DNA of 64,000 nucleotides from Siphonodentalium dalli (taxonomy: Eukaryota > Mollusca > Scaphopoda > Gadilida > Siphonodentaliidae). The notes under the pieces are model-generated. The model had not been told where the DNA came from. It saw only the letters and a list, made by a program, of their open reading frames with translations, and did not search any database. Location of the stretch: the NCBI GenBank assembly GCA_032622095.1, contig CP136066.1:67526278-67590277 (forward strand). Reading direction: 5' to 3'. This document shows, piece by piece, positions 22,001-30,846 of the stretch. The position numbers were made by a program, and so were the translations under genes. How positions within the stretch are numbered: position 1 is the first letter of the stretch; every line of letters begins with the position of its first letter.

Positions 22001-23116
22001 GTTTATGGTTAAAACAATTTTTTTGTGCCAGCTTATGTAGGACCACATTACGGTATTTGTGTCTATATATAATAAGTAGTATCAATATATAAAAAGTCGT
22101 ATCATCCCTCTTAACTGACAGTAATGCTGAATAGGTCACTCATCGGTTCTTTTGTGATAAAGTTACTCATGTTCCCAAAAACTGTGATAACGTTGCCCAG
22201 GTTGGGGGAATTGTGATAAAATTACCCAGGTTAACGAAATCTCGTTTGTACATCACGTGTCCTTTTTGCGTATTAAAAATGGCGGCTTCCATTCAATTCA
22301 CGGTCACTGCGGACGCTCTGCTGTCAAAACTTGAAAGTTTCGATATTTACAAATATGTCCTCAAAGGGGAGGGAAATAAAGAATGATGCCGTGAGGGTTA
22401 TAAAGGGTTCAGGTGGACCACTCACGGACCAAATCATTCCATTGGAACCGTTTGTCCCCTACACATGTGTGTCTAAGTGGGTCGCCCGCAATGTTCACTA
22501 TTGTCGAAGCGATGAAAATTGTCAACGTTGCTGCGGCGGACAGGATCAATGCAGCGATGGTTAGATCTATAATTAAGTTGTGATAAGTGCACCAAATGGC
22601 GCAGAATACCGGAGGGGTTCCCCTGATTTATTTTTGTAAATGAATTATCTTACTTGTTGTACATACTACTATTGCTAGAAAAGATAGCTGGTCACTTTGA
22701 ATATCAACAATATGCATTTGTCATAACTACTTCGAATGTGACTCAATTGATGTACATTATACTATAAAGGTGTATGATACTTAACACTGAGAGGTATGTA
22801 TAATTACAATACAGCTTCATGTAAATGTAGTTCAAACATCTACGCGTGCCTAAACACTAGTTCTAGTAAATAGTCTACTGTGTTAATACATTTACATGCA
22901 AATCAATGCCAACATTTGCAAAAGTTCAAAGTCTTGATATTTTTATTGTTTTTATTTCTGTATTTGTTTTATATTTATATTTGATAATCAGACGATGAAC
23001 ATCGTTATATCAATAAAACCATTTAAAAAAATATTTTTTAACATTTTCAACCAATAACCTGCATGGATGGGTGAAAAAATTCATCATGTACATGGGCGAA
23101 AAAAATTACTGAATTA
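22001..23116 (+). repeat. Repeat R2, copy A
   Basis: Co-linear with 38937-40293 from GTTTATGGTTAAAACAA through GTGCCAGCTT.TGTAGGACC and the coding-like core to GGGATGGGTGAAAA, CATGGGCGAAAAAAA and TGAATTA. Copy A has three units of a TGTGATAA.(G/A)TT.CCCAGGTT direct repeat at 22150-22235 where copy B has two, and lacks about 225 bases present in B at 39541-39770. The copies differ by scattered substitutions and indels. Confidence 0.9.
22279..22563 (+). pseudogene. R2 core ORF, copy A
   Basis: An ATG in a good context (AAAATGGCGG) at 22279 opens MAASIQFTVTADALLSKLES followed by FDIYKYVLKGEGNKE, closed by TGA at 22384-22386. A second frame from 22331 carries RVIKGSGGPLTDQI, PLEPFVPYTCVSKW and a Cys-rich end (CRSDENCQRCC, CSDG) to TAG at 22562-22564. 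A third frame, better kept in copy B, adds CDKC..WRRIPEG. The element-encoded protein therefore seems to be split by frameshifts. No family assigned beyond a loose resemblance of the last motif to CW-type zinc fingers. Confidence 0.45.
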
Positions 23117-23146
23117 TATTTAGTTGGGGTTAATTTCAGAATCATA

Positions 23147-23380
23147 TTGGTCAATTTAATTCACATAATATTATCCTTCTTTATCCACTGATAAGACATT
23201 TTGTGGCGCCGACACCGACTATTATTCAACCCCACTGCCTCGAAAATCATTAACTAGCATTACGTTGATGCAGCTACTCCTCGTGCTTCAAATGTAGAAA
23301 CGAGACACCACGTGTGACATTCAAATGGAAATATGTCTCTTTCAGTACCATTTAGTCACGAAGAGTAAATCTGTTGGGTA
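23147..23380 (+). repeat. Repeat R1, 5' part, interrupted
   Basis: Shares with 37770-37990 and 41840-41995 the landmarks ATTATCC, CTTTATCCACTGATAAGACA, GCGCCGACACCGAC, CCTCGAAAATCATTAACTAGC, GTAGAAACGAGACACCACGT, TTTCAGTACCATTTAGTC and CTGTTGGGTA. It stops at a TA where a TIR element is inserted and resumes at 24376. Confidence 0.85.
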
Positions 23381-24375
23381 GGGCCCCTCAAAAAAGATTA
23401 CTTGTTCATCATAGGCGCCCGCCCCTAAAATTCCCCCCGTGCGTATTATTTTGTGTTTTATATTATCTCCAGAACACCAATATATTACGCGGAGCTCAAT
23501 ATCGGTCAAAGAACGACTATTCTATATCCAGGAAGTCACATTACGCAAAGTATAAACATCGGTACACGGTACGCCGATCGATCACACCTACCGGAAACAC
23601 GTGTTTCTGTATAGTTTCAAGCCGTGCATTTTATAAAATTAAAGTATTTGTCTGTTACGCGGTATAGACTATGGTATTTGTGATTATACAAATCACCAAT
23701 GGGCCGACGGTTCTTAAGCCCTTTTACGGGACAACACTCCCAGAGCATACCAGTCTCATCCAAGTGTATGAACTGTTCAGGGGTGGTGCCTTGGGCAGTT
23801 CCCAACCCCTCCCCGACCAATAAGACAATGCAATTGTTAAAGTCAAAGTGTCAAAAACAAAAAGCACGATAGATTCTGTTGATGTCGATTGCCAAACTGC
23901 CGTGGGTCTAGTCTGGGGAACTTCATAACATTCATTATAACCCCACCCACAGGGAATATCGGCGAACAAAAAACTCAATGAGTCAACACATTTGATGCTA
24001 TGATACCGACTATCCACCGTCTATATTAAGGGAAATCTATCTTGCCAAGACAAGATAGAATTGCCTTGGTATAGTGCGGGTAATGATAGAATATGTATAC
24101 ATTGTGGAACAGAAGACGATCTGGAACCATTGGATGAAAGATCTTACCTAATATGGACAGCTTGCAGAGGGAGAGGACCGTCTGTTGAAAAGAAGAGAAC
24201 TAGATTTGTGCCGAAATAGATTGAAATAAAACATGAGTTTTGTGCAAGTAGTTATATATTACGTTTTCCCCGATAACTTACCTTATCGGATCCCAAAACA
24301 AAAAACAAATGTCCCTTCCGCCCCTACCCTGAAAAACAAAACCTATGATAAACAAGTAATCTTTTTTGAGGGGCC
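23381..24375. mobile_element. 995-bp TIR DNA transposon with TA target duplication
   Basis: The left end GGGCCCCTCAAAAAAGATTA and the right end AATCTTTTTTGAGGGGCC form TIRs of about 24 bp. TA flanks both ends (23379-23380 and 24376-24377). The flanks join into continuous repeat R1 (CTGTTGG/TAATTAGC, as intact at 38060), which proves the insertion. The TA duplication is typical of Tc1/mariner-type transposition. Inside, no transposase was recognised. A short plus-strand frame near 24075-24165 (YSAGNDRICIHCGTEDD) resembles the CxxC tail found after non-LTR reverse transcriptases, and 23724-24017 minus is an unassigned ORF. Likely non-autonomous. Confidence 0.85.
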
Positions 24376-24720
24376 TAATTAGCCTCAAAAGAAACACCAT
24401 AGACCATTTGTAGTTCAGCATCAGGAATATATATCCACGTCAAGTGCGTTCTTGGGCGACTAATGTAATCATGATCGCATTCGTTACCTGACAAACTGAA
24501 TAATTTAGCGACACAGAAAAGAGCGTTCCATTTTATTTTATTCCTGATATGGTAGTAATAAAGAGCGTTTATTTCAATATTGAGCGCAAATAATTCTAAA
24601 TTACATGAACACCTGAAAAAAGTCTGGGACAATGTAAAGTATTTATCAAAGCATACGACGCCGGCATATCAATATTGTGTTTATTGATAAGCCTATCGTA
24701 TACATCTACCAAGTTATAAT
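24376..24720 (+). repeat. Repeat R1, 3' part, after the insertion
   Basis: Continues R1 from TAATTAGC(C)TCAAAAGAAA through GTTCAGCATCAGG, GTGCGTTCTTGGGCGACT, GAGCGTTCCATTTTATTTTA, TTCCTGATATGGTAGTAATA and TGTTTATTGATAAGCC. Colinear with 38066-38400. Confidence 0.9.
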
Positions 24721-24796
24721 TAAACTTTGAATAATAGGGTTAGCAAAGTGTGTGCACTGATTGCAAATATCCAACTTTTGTGTTCAGTTGTTGCAA

Positions 24797-24951
24797 TATA
24801 TTTTTCAGGAAATAGATGACACGTGCACAAATTGCAAAATTGATACAATTAATGCGACCATTAATATACGTCGAATGGCTTCGGCCTTCGACAACATGGA
24901 ATCGTATCAGGCAGAGAGGCGAAGATTTGCTGAATATATGGGAGAGAGTTA
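24797..24951 (+). CDS. Candidate exon adjacent to the TIR element
   Basis: Follows a strong acceptor (GCAATATATTTTTCAG, ending near 24809). Two overlapping frames look protein-like: one encodes IDDTCTNCKIDTINATINIR and ends with TAG at 24950-24952; the other encodes AQIAKLIQLMRPLIYVEWLR then RQRGEDLLNIWERVKQS and stays open into the TIR element. If the element is removed the second frame continues a further 17 codons into the right flank. The insertion therefore probably hit a coding or formerly coding region. No family assigned. Confidence 0.35.
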
Positions 24952-24971
24952 AACAATCGAACAAAGAGTGT

Positions 24972-26383
24972 GGCCGGATTCGTCATCTCCGGTTTAAACC
25001 TCCGAGTTTAAACCTGGTTTAAACCTACATTGGCGGTCCAGCCAAACCGGGTCTAAGGGGGCGTTTTTGTCATTCAGTTACCAACTAATTGACAACTCGA
25101 TTTGGTGATATGAGCATACAGTCAAACTACCCTCTTACCTATCGGACCAAAAGATAAGCCGATGTAATGGTTATTGACATGTCATAAATCATCGCGAACG
25201 CGTGCACGATTTATTCACTGAGAAATGAGTATAGCTCATGGACCATTAATCCGATCTCTTTGTTGGTTTAAACCAATTTGACAAAGGGCATGTTTCTCAA
25301 CACGAGCTTCACGCGCTGTTTATCACGTTGTTTGTGGTTGATTTTCTACAAGATGCTTTTCCCGCAAAGACAAAATATGGTGTATCTACATGTATCTATG
25401 TATATATTAAAGGATATAGGAGCTGTATATATGTTTGTCCGTTAGTCTGTTTGCAACTGTTCTAAAAATGATTAACAAATAAGAATAATTTAATTTGAAA
25501 TAAAATGAAAATATTGTGTTGTTAAATTGAGCAAGGAGTTGTATCTAACAAGAAACAATATTTAAAATTTATATTAATATTTGTTTTGTTTTCAATATAA
25601 TTAAAAAAAATGATCAAATGATCAAAATGTGCGCAAATGTGACGCAGGCTCCTGTCGCACGAAGGGGCCGCAGGACCATCTGACGCTGCATGAATAAAGG
25701 CTCTATAATCGTGTCAATCCTGGACCAAGAGGTCAGTCAAGTAAAAGCAATTTGCTTATGAGTACACACCAGAAGCGGCATCTGAACTGTTTAAAGTGGG
25801 CAACTATATAGAGGCACAGCATTTAATAAAGAAATATATTACATGCGTTGCTTTTTTTCAATGTAAAATTTTTCCATCATGCAGAAAATCCAAAAGTATG
25901 ATTGATTGTCTGACAATTCTAAACCGCGATGAAGAAAAGACGGATTCGTCATCTCAAGTTTAGCCTCGAGAAAGCTGATTTAGCTGGACCACCTAATTAG
26001 ATGGTTTAGTTGCCGGTTTAAGCTTATAAAACGCAAATAAAACATCGAAATTGACAAAAACTTATCCCCACACGCTTTATAGGTGTGAGTGCTTCTCGCT
26101 TATAAATTTCCAATCAAAATATGGTCGCTGTCGAAATTATTGATTTTTGCAATCAATAAAACGAGGCGGTCCGCATTAGGAAAGTACGATTAATTTTCTC
26201 GACGATACAGAGACACTACTGCTAAACCACTGGTCTGGCTGGACCAGGTTTAAACCAGAGATGACGAATGTGTCACTTAGACCTGCGGTCGCGGGTTTAA
26301 ACCACGGATTTTGCTGACTCACGGCGGTTTAAACCTAGAGGTTTACGTAGACCAGGTTTAAACCTGAGATGACGAATCGGGCC
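24972..26383. mobile_element. GTTTAAAC-rich TIR element, copy 1 (1412 bp)
   Basis: Left end GGCCGGATTCGTCATCTC and right end GAGATGACGAATCGGGCC are inverted repeats with one mismatch, flanked by a 3-bp duplication TGT (24969-24971 and 26384-26386). The 8-mer GTTTAAAC occurs eight times: three times within 33 bases of the left end (24992, 25006, 25017), once at about 25265, and four times in the last 140 bases. An internal copy of the terminus (GGATTCGTCATCTCAAGTTT) lies near 25942. There is no transposase; the size and structure fit a non-autonomous DNA transposon. The repeated palindrome could be a transposase-binding site (inference). Homologous to 46249-48019. Confidence 0.92.
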
Positions 26384-26399
26384 TGTATGTTTGTCCCAG

Positions 26400-26678
26400 T
26401 CCTTGGGGACAATTCGGCCAGTAATCGACACGAATAACCAGCTGGGAAGTATCAATAACTCAGAATTGACTAAAATAGAAAGCCCTTCAGAATGTTCATG
26501 GGGAAAATGTATGCACAACACTAGACAAGCACAAGTTGGCGCTCCTGTCCAATTCGTATCACTGATAAATTTGGATAAATTTGACATTCTTCTTGAAACA
26601 TACTCTTGTGTGCCAAATAGCAGGGCGAAAATATATAATGCAAGGCGAAAAAGAAGTGTGTGGTGTAAACATAAATAA
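26400..26678 (+). CDS. Candidate terminal exon with polyadenylation signal
   Basis: Starts after GTTTGTCCCAG (AG at 26398-26399) and is open for 92 codons to TAA at 26676-26678, which overlaps AATAAATAAAATA, so stop and poly(A) signal coincide. The peptide includes GTIRPVIDTNNQLGSI, SELTKIESPSECSWGKC, APVQFVSLINLDKFDILLE and a basic end (NARRKRSVWCKHK). The composition looks like a soluble globular segment with a basic tail. No family recognised. The TIR element sits only 13 bases upstream of the acceptor, so it could have displaced an original exon junction. Confidence 0.4.
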   Translation, partial: SLGTIRPVIDTNNQLGSINNSELTKIESPSECSWGKCMHNTRQAQVGAPVQFVSLINLDKFDILLETYSCVPNSRAKIYNARRKRSVWCKHK

Positions 26679-26744
26679 ATAAAATATTTGTGTAGACTTG
26701 AGTATTTATAAACTTAAGTATTCACAATCCATGTACTACAAACT

Positions 26745-26799
26745 ACAGTTAATGTTGCATTATGTCTTTCAACCACATCATGCAACCACGGACTGTAGG
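26745..26799. repeat. 55-bp duplicate of the integrase fragment
   Basis: CAGTTAATGTTGCATTATGT through CCACGGACTGTAGGC repeats the segment at 26931-26985 and at 28133-28187, joined out of order to the flank of the integrase remnant. A rearrangement scar. Confidence 0.85.
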
Positions 26800-27440
26800 C
26801 CGATTGTGAAATGACTCACATACAATGTAGACATTAAGCAAATAATTTTTGGCACTGACCGCCCAGCTTAAAGCTGTTTCCCAAGATCAACTTGAAGTTT
26901 GCTTAACTTTGAAAATGGTTGCAGTTAATGTTGCATTATGTCTTTCAACCACATCATGCAACCACGGACTGTAGGCTGCTGAGGTTTTTACAGACATGTT
27001 AAGATTTTCATACATATCTTTGAAAATTTCGTGGAGTATTTAAAGATGTTCAACTCTCAAATTTTGAGAGTTAAACTCTCCACCATTATCTGTAAATACT
27101 CCAATTTCAGGCGCACAATATATGCCCACCACACTTGCATGAACTTGTCAACAATAACTTGCGAGTCCTTATTTCTTTGAAGAGTTTCTTCTTGCCGACC
27201 TTCTTCTTCCCCCTGTCCTCGACTAGTTGCTGGCTCGGACACAGCCAGTCTCTCTCCACTCGGCTATCCTGATCCTGAATGCTTCTTGGTCTCGTGGACA
27301 ATTCTTCAGCATTTTACTGTTCTGACTGGCTGAGCAGTTTGGACAGAACCACATATCAATGGGAACACTGCTCAGTGGTGGTGAAAGACGCTCACAGTGG
27401 AAGCCTCGGTCAGAGTAACATCTGTTCGACTCCACTGGGA
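26796..27440 (-). pseudogene. Retrovirus-type integrase plus PHD-like finger, copy 1
   Basis: On the minus strand the 5' part gives a PHD-finger end (CYSDRGFHCERLSPPL, SVPIDMWFCPNC), then a Lys/Glu-rich linker, then an rve-type integrase core: DSQVIVDKFM in one frame, FTDNGGEFNSQN in the next, with the second catalytic Asp in DNGGEF, and SPWLHDVVERHNATL with the expected catalytic Glu in VERHN, followed by SWETALSWAVSAKNSLLNV. Such cores belong to LTR retrotransposons and related Ginger-type elements, where they join element ends to target DNA. At least two frameshifts and in-frame stops (for example after VEHL) show it is dead. No RT, RNase H or LTR was seen nearby, so the element class is not settled. 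Confidence 0.75.
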
Positions 27441-28009
27441 GGATTAAATGTGAAGAAGTACACCGCTGCTATTTTATTAAAGACAAAGATGTTCAAGAGT
27501 GTACAGCTTTACAGAAACAGTCAAAGACACCGGTCGCTGCCCCACCCACAATTCCCCCGAGCAGAATGGAAGTGTGTAGTTTATTTTGCTATAAACTATG
27601 GCTTTCCTCCCTCATGAGCTGTATGCGCATATATAAATAGATATATATTCAAATATGTTACTATTGGACTTATTTGATTCTGAACTAAGCCCTTAGTGGA
27701 CGTAAACACGTTATTCCGTTGGATGGCACGTCCACAATGAAAACCCAGTATAAAGACCGTTCATAATTATGTTACGCCGTGAGTTGGTTTATTCGTGTTA
27801 TTTTTCAGTCTGTTTTCTTAAAATAAGCACATTGTATGCTTATTTCATATTTGAATATGATTTATATGGCAATGTTCTATTTATTATCTATAACATGGCC
27901 ATTTAAAATGTTAAGCTAAATGTACACATCGGTAAGACGACAGTAGCTGTCCTATACATCTACAGGCATGCAACAACTTTCATTGCAGTGAGAAAACTGA
28001 AATGCTCAA
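27441..28009. other. Spacer between the two integrase copies
   Basis: AT-rich. Contains a Lys/Thr-rich plus-strand frame near 27445-27617 without family support. No LTR or terminal motif is visible at either border. Confidence 0.45.
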
Positions 28010-28660
28010 CCTGATTGTGAAATGACTCCCATACAATGTAGACATTAAGCAAAGAATTTTTGGCACTGACCGCCCAGCTTAAAGCTGTTTCCCAAGATCA
28101 ACTTGAAGTTTGCTGAACTTTGAAAATGGTTGCAGTTAATGTTGCATTATGTCTTTCAACCACATCATGCAACCACGGACTGTAGGCTGCGGAGGTTTTT
28201 ACAGACATGTTAAGATTTTCAGACATATCTTTGAAAATTTCGTTGAGTATTTACAGATGTTCAACTCTCAAATTTTGAGAGTTAAACTCTCCACCATTAT
28301 CTGTAAATACTCCAATTTCAGGCGCACACTATATGCCCACCCACACATGCATGAACTTGGCATGAACTTGTCAACAATAACTTGCGAGTCCTTCTTTCTT
28401 TGAAGAGTTTCTTCTTGCCGACCTTCTTCTCCCCCCTGTCCTCGACTAGTTGCTGGCTCGGACACGGCCAGTTTCTCTCCAGTCGGCTATCCTGATCCTG
28501 AATGCTTCTTGGCCTCGTGGACAATTCTTCAGCATTTTCCTGTTCTGACTGGCTGGGTGAGCAGTTTGGACAGAACCACATATCAATGGGAACACTGATC
28601 AGTTGTGGTGAAAGACACTCACAGTGGAAGCCTCGGTCAGAGTAACGTGGGAGTCCACTG
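28010..28660 (-). pseudogene. Integrase plus PHD-like finger, copy 2
   Basis: Direct duplicate of 26796-27440 with the same order: PHD end (YSDRGFHCE, MWFCPNCSPSQ), basic linker, VIVDKFM, FTDNGGEFNS and VERHNATL. It carries an 11-base duplication (GGCATGAACTT at about 28358) that copy 1 lacks, and keeps the last part of the domain slightly further. The palindrome AACTCTCAAATTTTGAGAGTT over the NGGEFN region is present in both. Two nearly identical broken copies 1.2 kb apart in the same orientation point to local segmental duplication rather than two insertions. Confidence 0.75.
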
Positions 28661-28706
28661 GGATCTTTTTGTAAACAACATATTCAAAGGATTGCCTGAA
28701 CACTAA

Positions 28707-28837
28707 TGATGAACAAGCTAGCCTAATCCAAGGTTTGTAAATGAGCTTTATTCAATCAAAAACCACCTGCTATCATTGATGAACAAGCTAGCCTAATCCA
28801 AGGTTTGTAAATGAGCTTTATTCAATCAAAAACCACC
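28707..28837. repeat. 70-bp tandem duplication
   Basis: TGATGAACAAGCTAGCCTAA... to AATCAAAAACCACC occurs twice at 28707 and 28777 without mismatch that I can see. Confidence 0.95.
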
Positions 28838-30339
28838 AAGTATAACTAAAAGATAACCATAAACTACATTACTGGATGATAGATAGATTTACGATGTTAA
28901 AACATACATGAAATAAACTTAGAAATAGACATACAACAGCCATCGCACCTCACTGATTGATGCATGGCCAATGGGCCAGGGAACTTTATCTATCTAATTG
29001 TCCAATTTGACACATAACCTCACACCCCACCATTAACGGTCATCGAAGCCCATTGACACACGGCACAATCGTTTTGACGATTCTACGACCAATTTCACGA
29101 TTCTGCGGCTTGACAACCATGGTGCTACGGCAGTTTAACGATTCTACGACCTTATTATACGTTCTATTTTATGATAAACTTAGATACAGGAGCTTTTTAC
29201 TGAATTGGGACGACAAAGGTGAGCTTTTTCTTGTTTTCTTTGTATAGAGTAGACTGTGCAGGTCCACCAGGGGTCAATACTATGAACAATTTTATACCTG
29301 TAAATACAAATAGTATTTATTCATTTGTAATTACAAATTTGTGTTAACTATCACAGTGGTTTCATAGTACAGGGAAATATTTTGTAACACCTTAGACTGG
29401 GCAAGGGGTGAAACCCCTAAAACGTAGAAAAAACTAACTCACCACTCTGCTCCCATTCACCCGTTATCAGTGTTATCTGAATACCAGTTCAAATTAGACG
29501 AACATGTATATAGAGCTAAAATAACTGACAACAATTTCTATGGGAAAGTTAAAATGCGTGCTATTATTTTGTGATTAGTGATATCGCCGGTACTATGAAA
29601 CGATGAGCTAACAAAGTCTCGCAAATTACACAAAGATCTGTTGATTATTGTAGATTGCTTACGGGCAAACCGTTACATGTGAGCGATTCACAATATATTG
29701 AATCACGGCAAGCCCAAGTTACAAAATGATTAACCAATCGTAAGTTTAGCGGTGATCGCTTATCGGTACACGGATTGCTAAGTTGATGACAACGTGTCTG
29801 CGCAAAGTTAACTAATAAACTGTTCGATTGTAGAGTGTGTATGCAATTACAAGTCAGTGTAATATCGAGTACTACAACCAATTTGGTATCATTGTTTTCA
29901 CAAATTACAACCATTCAGTTTGTGAAAACAAAATATTATTTTGATTGTATAACATTATATGTATTGTGCCCATCCTATGATTTCAAACTGATCCGCTACT
30001 CTAGTCATAACACATCGAGGCAGGAACGTGGCTCCATTTGATCAGGGGTTGTCCATCACAGTATCGAAGCAGGGACGTTCTAAGGCTCTCGGTTATAGGA
30101 GGGGTGCTAATTTTATAATTTCAAACTGCTCCGATATCTTATAATATATCGAGATAGGGACGTGGCTATCGAGATAGGGACGTGGCTATATGGGCTCCGT
30201 TTTGGTGATTGGGTGTCCATCCTATAATTTCAATATGCACCCTTTGAATAAAAAAAATGCCTATAAATTCCACATAGCGATGGAATCGTATATCAAGAGA
30301 GTATTTTAATTTTTATACGCTGATGACAAAAGTTTGTCA
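28838..30339. other. Intergenic with short repeats
   Basis: No supported gene. ACGATTCTACGAC-like units recur at 29078-29155. A perfect 13-bp inverted repeat (TTGTTTTCACAAA/TTTGTGAAAACAA) lies at 29892-29931, and a 20-bp unit ATCGAGATAGGGACGTGGCT is doubled at 30148-30187. GGTCAATACTATGAAC at 29270 and TTCATAGTATTTACC at 31725 are opposite-strand echoes of one dispersed motif. Confidence 0.5.
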
Positions 30340-30532
30340 ATATGACTAACATATGTTAGTCAAACGTTTTTCCCCAGGTTGACTAACTTAGTTCAGCTAA
30401 CATGACTAAGGCATAACATTAGTCAAAATTACTAGGGTGATGTTAGTCATAACGACTAAGAAAATTGGGATTCAAAACGACTAATTAGTCAAAATGGCCA
30501 GGATTTAGTCATAACTTTTCTTAGTCACTGGG
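30340..30532. repeat. Cluster of TTAGTC/GACTAA motifs
   Basis: About eleven occurrences of the hexamer TTAGTC or its complement GACTAA fall within 190 bases on both strands, often as TGACTAA or ATGACTAA, with irregular spacing. It is not a simple tandem repeat. It could be a cluster of binding sites or remains of a degraded repeat. Confidence 0.7.
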
Positions 30533-30543
30533 AAGGCGAAAAT

Positions 30544-30846
30544 CTAAGTTGCGGAATTATGTGCAAAGTTATTCAAAGGGGTTACAGCTGGAAAACCAGA
30601 AGCCAACCGGGGTAAACAATTACATTTCACAGAAATAGAAGTTTCTGATTGAGGGGTGGGGATACAGTTGAATATCGACGTTGACGCACCGAAGAAACCA
30701 TCTGGCCACGTCACTGCATTTATGCTGTAGTCATTTGTGAAAAACTGTACTTGCATCTTCGTATTCGTGTCCTTTACCGTGACCAAATGCATTCGCGTCG
30801 ACGATCGAAACTCAAATGATAATCCGCCCATGACCATGAGTATCAT
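30544..30846 (-). CDS. Unassigned minus-strand ORF (100 aa)
   Basis: An open frame with good protein composition: LSFEFRSSTRMHLVTVKD, MQVQFFTNDYSINAV, WPDGFFGASTSIFNC. It looks like beta-strand-rich sequence. No domain, acceptor or donor could be set with confidence, and the ATG choice is arbitrary. It may be an exon or element remnant. Confidence 0.25.
   Translation of the reverse strand: MILMVMGGLSFEFRSSTRMHLVTVKDTNTKMQVQFFTNDYSINAVTWPDGFFGASTSIFNCIPTPQSETSISVKCNCLPRLASGFPAVTPLNNFAHNSAT

Noticed and set aside
26297-26587. Minus-strand ORF across the right end of the TIR element
   Set aside because: It runs through the TIR and its flank, so it cannot be an ancestral gene; the plus-strand frame has an acceptor and poly(A) signal.
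27052-27072. Perfect palindrome AACTCTCAAATTTTGAGAGTT as a regulatory operator
   Set aside because: It overlaps the integrase NGGEFNS coding region and is simply duplicated with it at 28264.
27279-27617. Plus-strand ORF of 112 codons
   Set aside because: It is mostly antisense to the PHD/integrase remnant, which has recognisable motifs on the minus strand.
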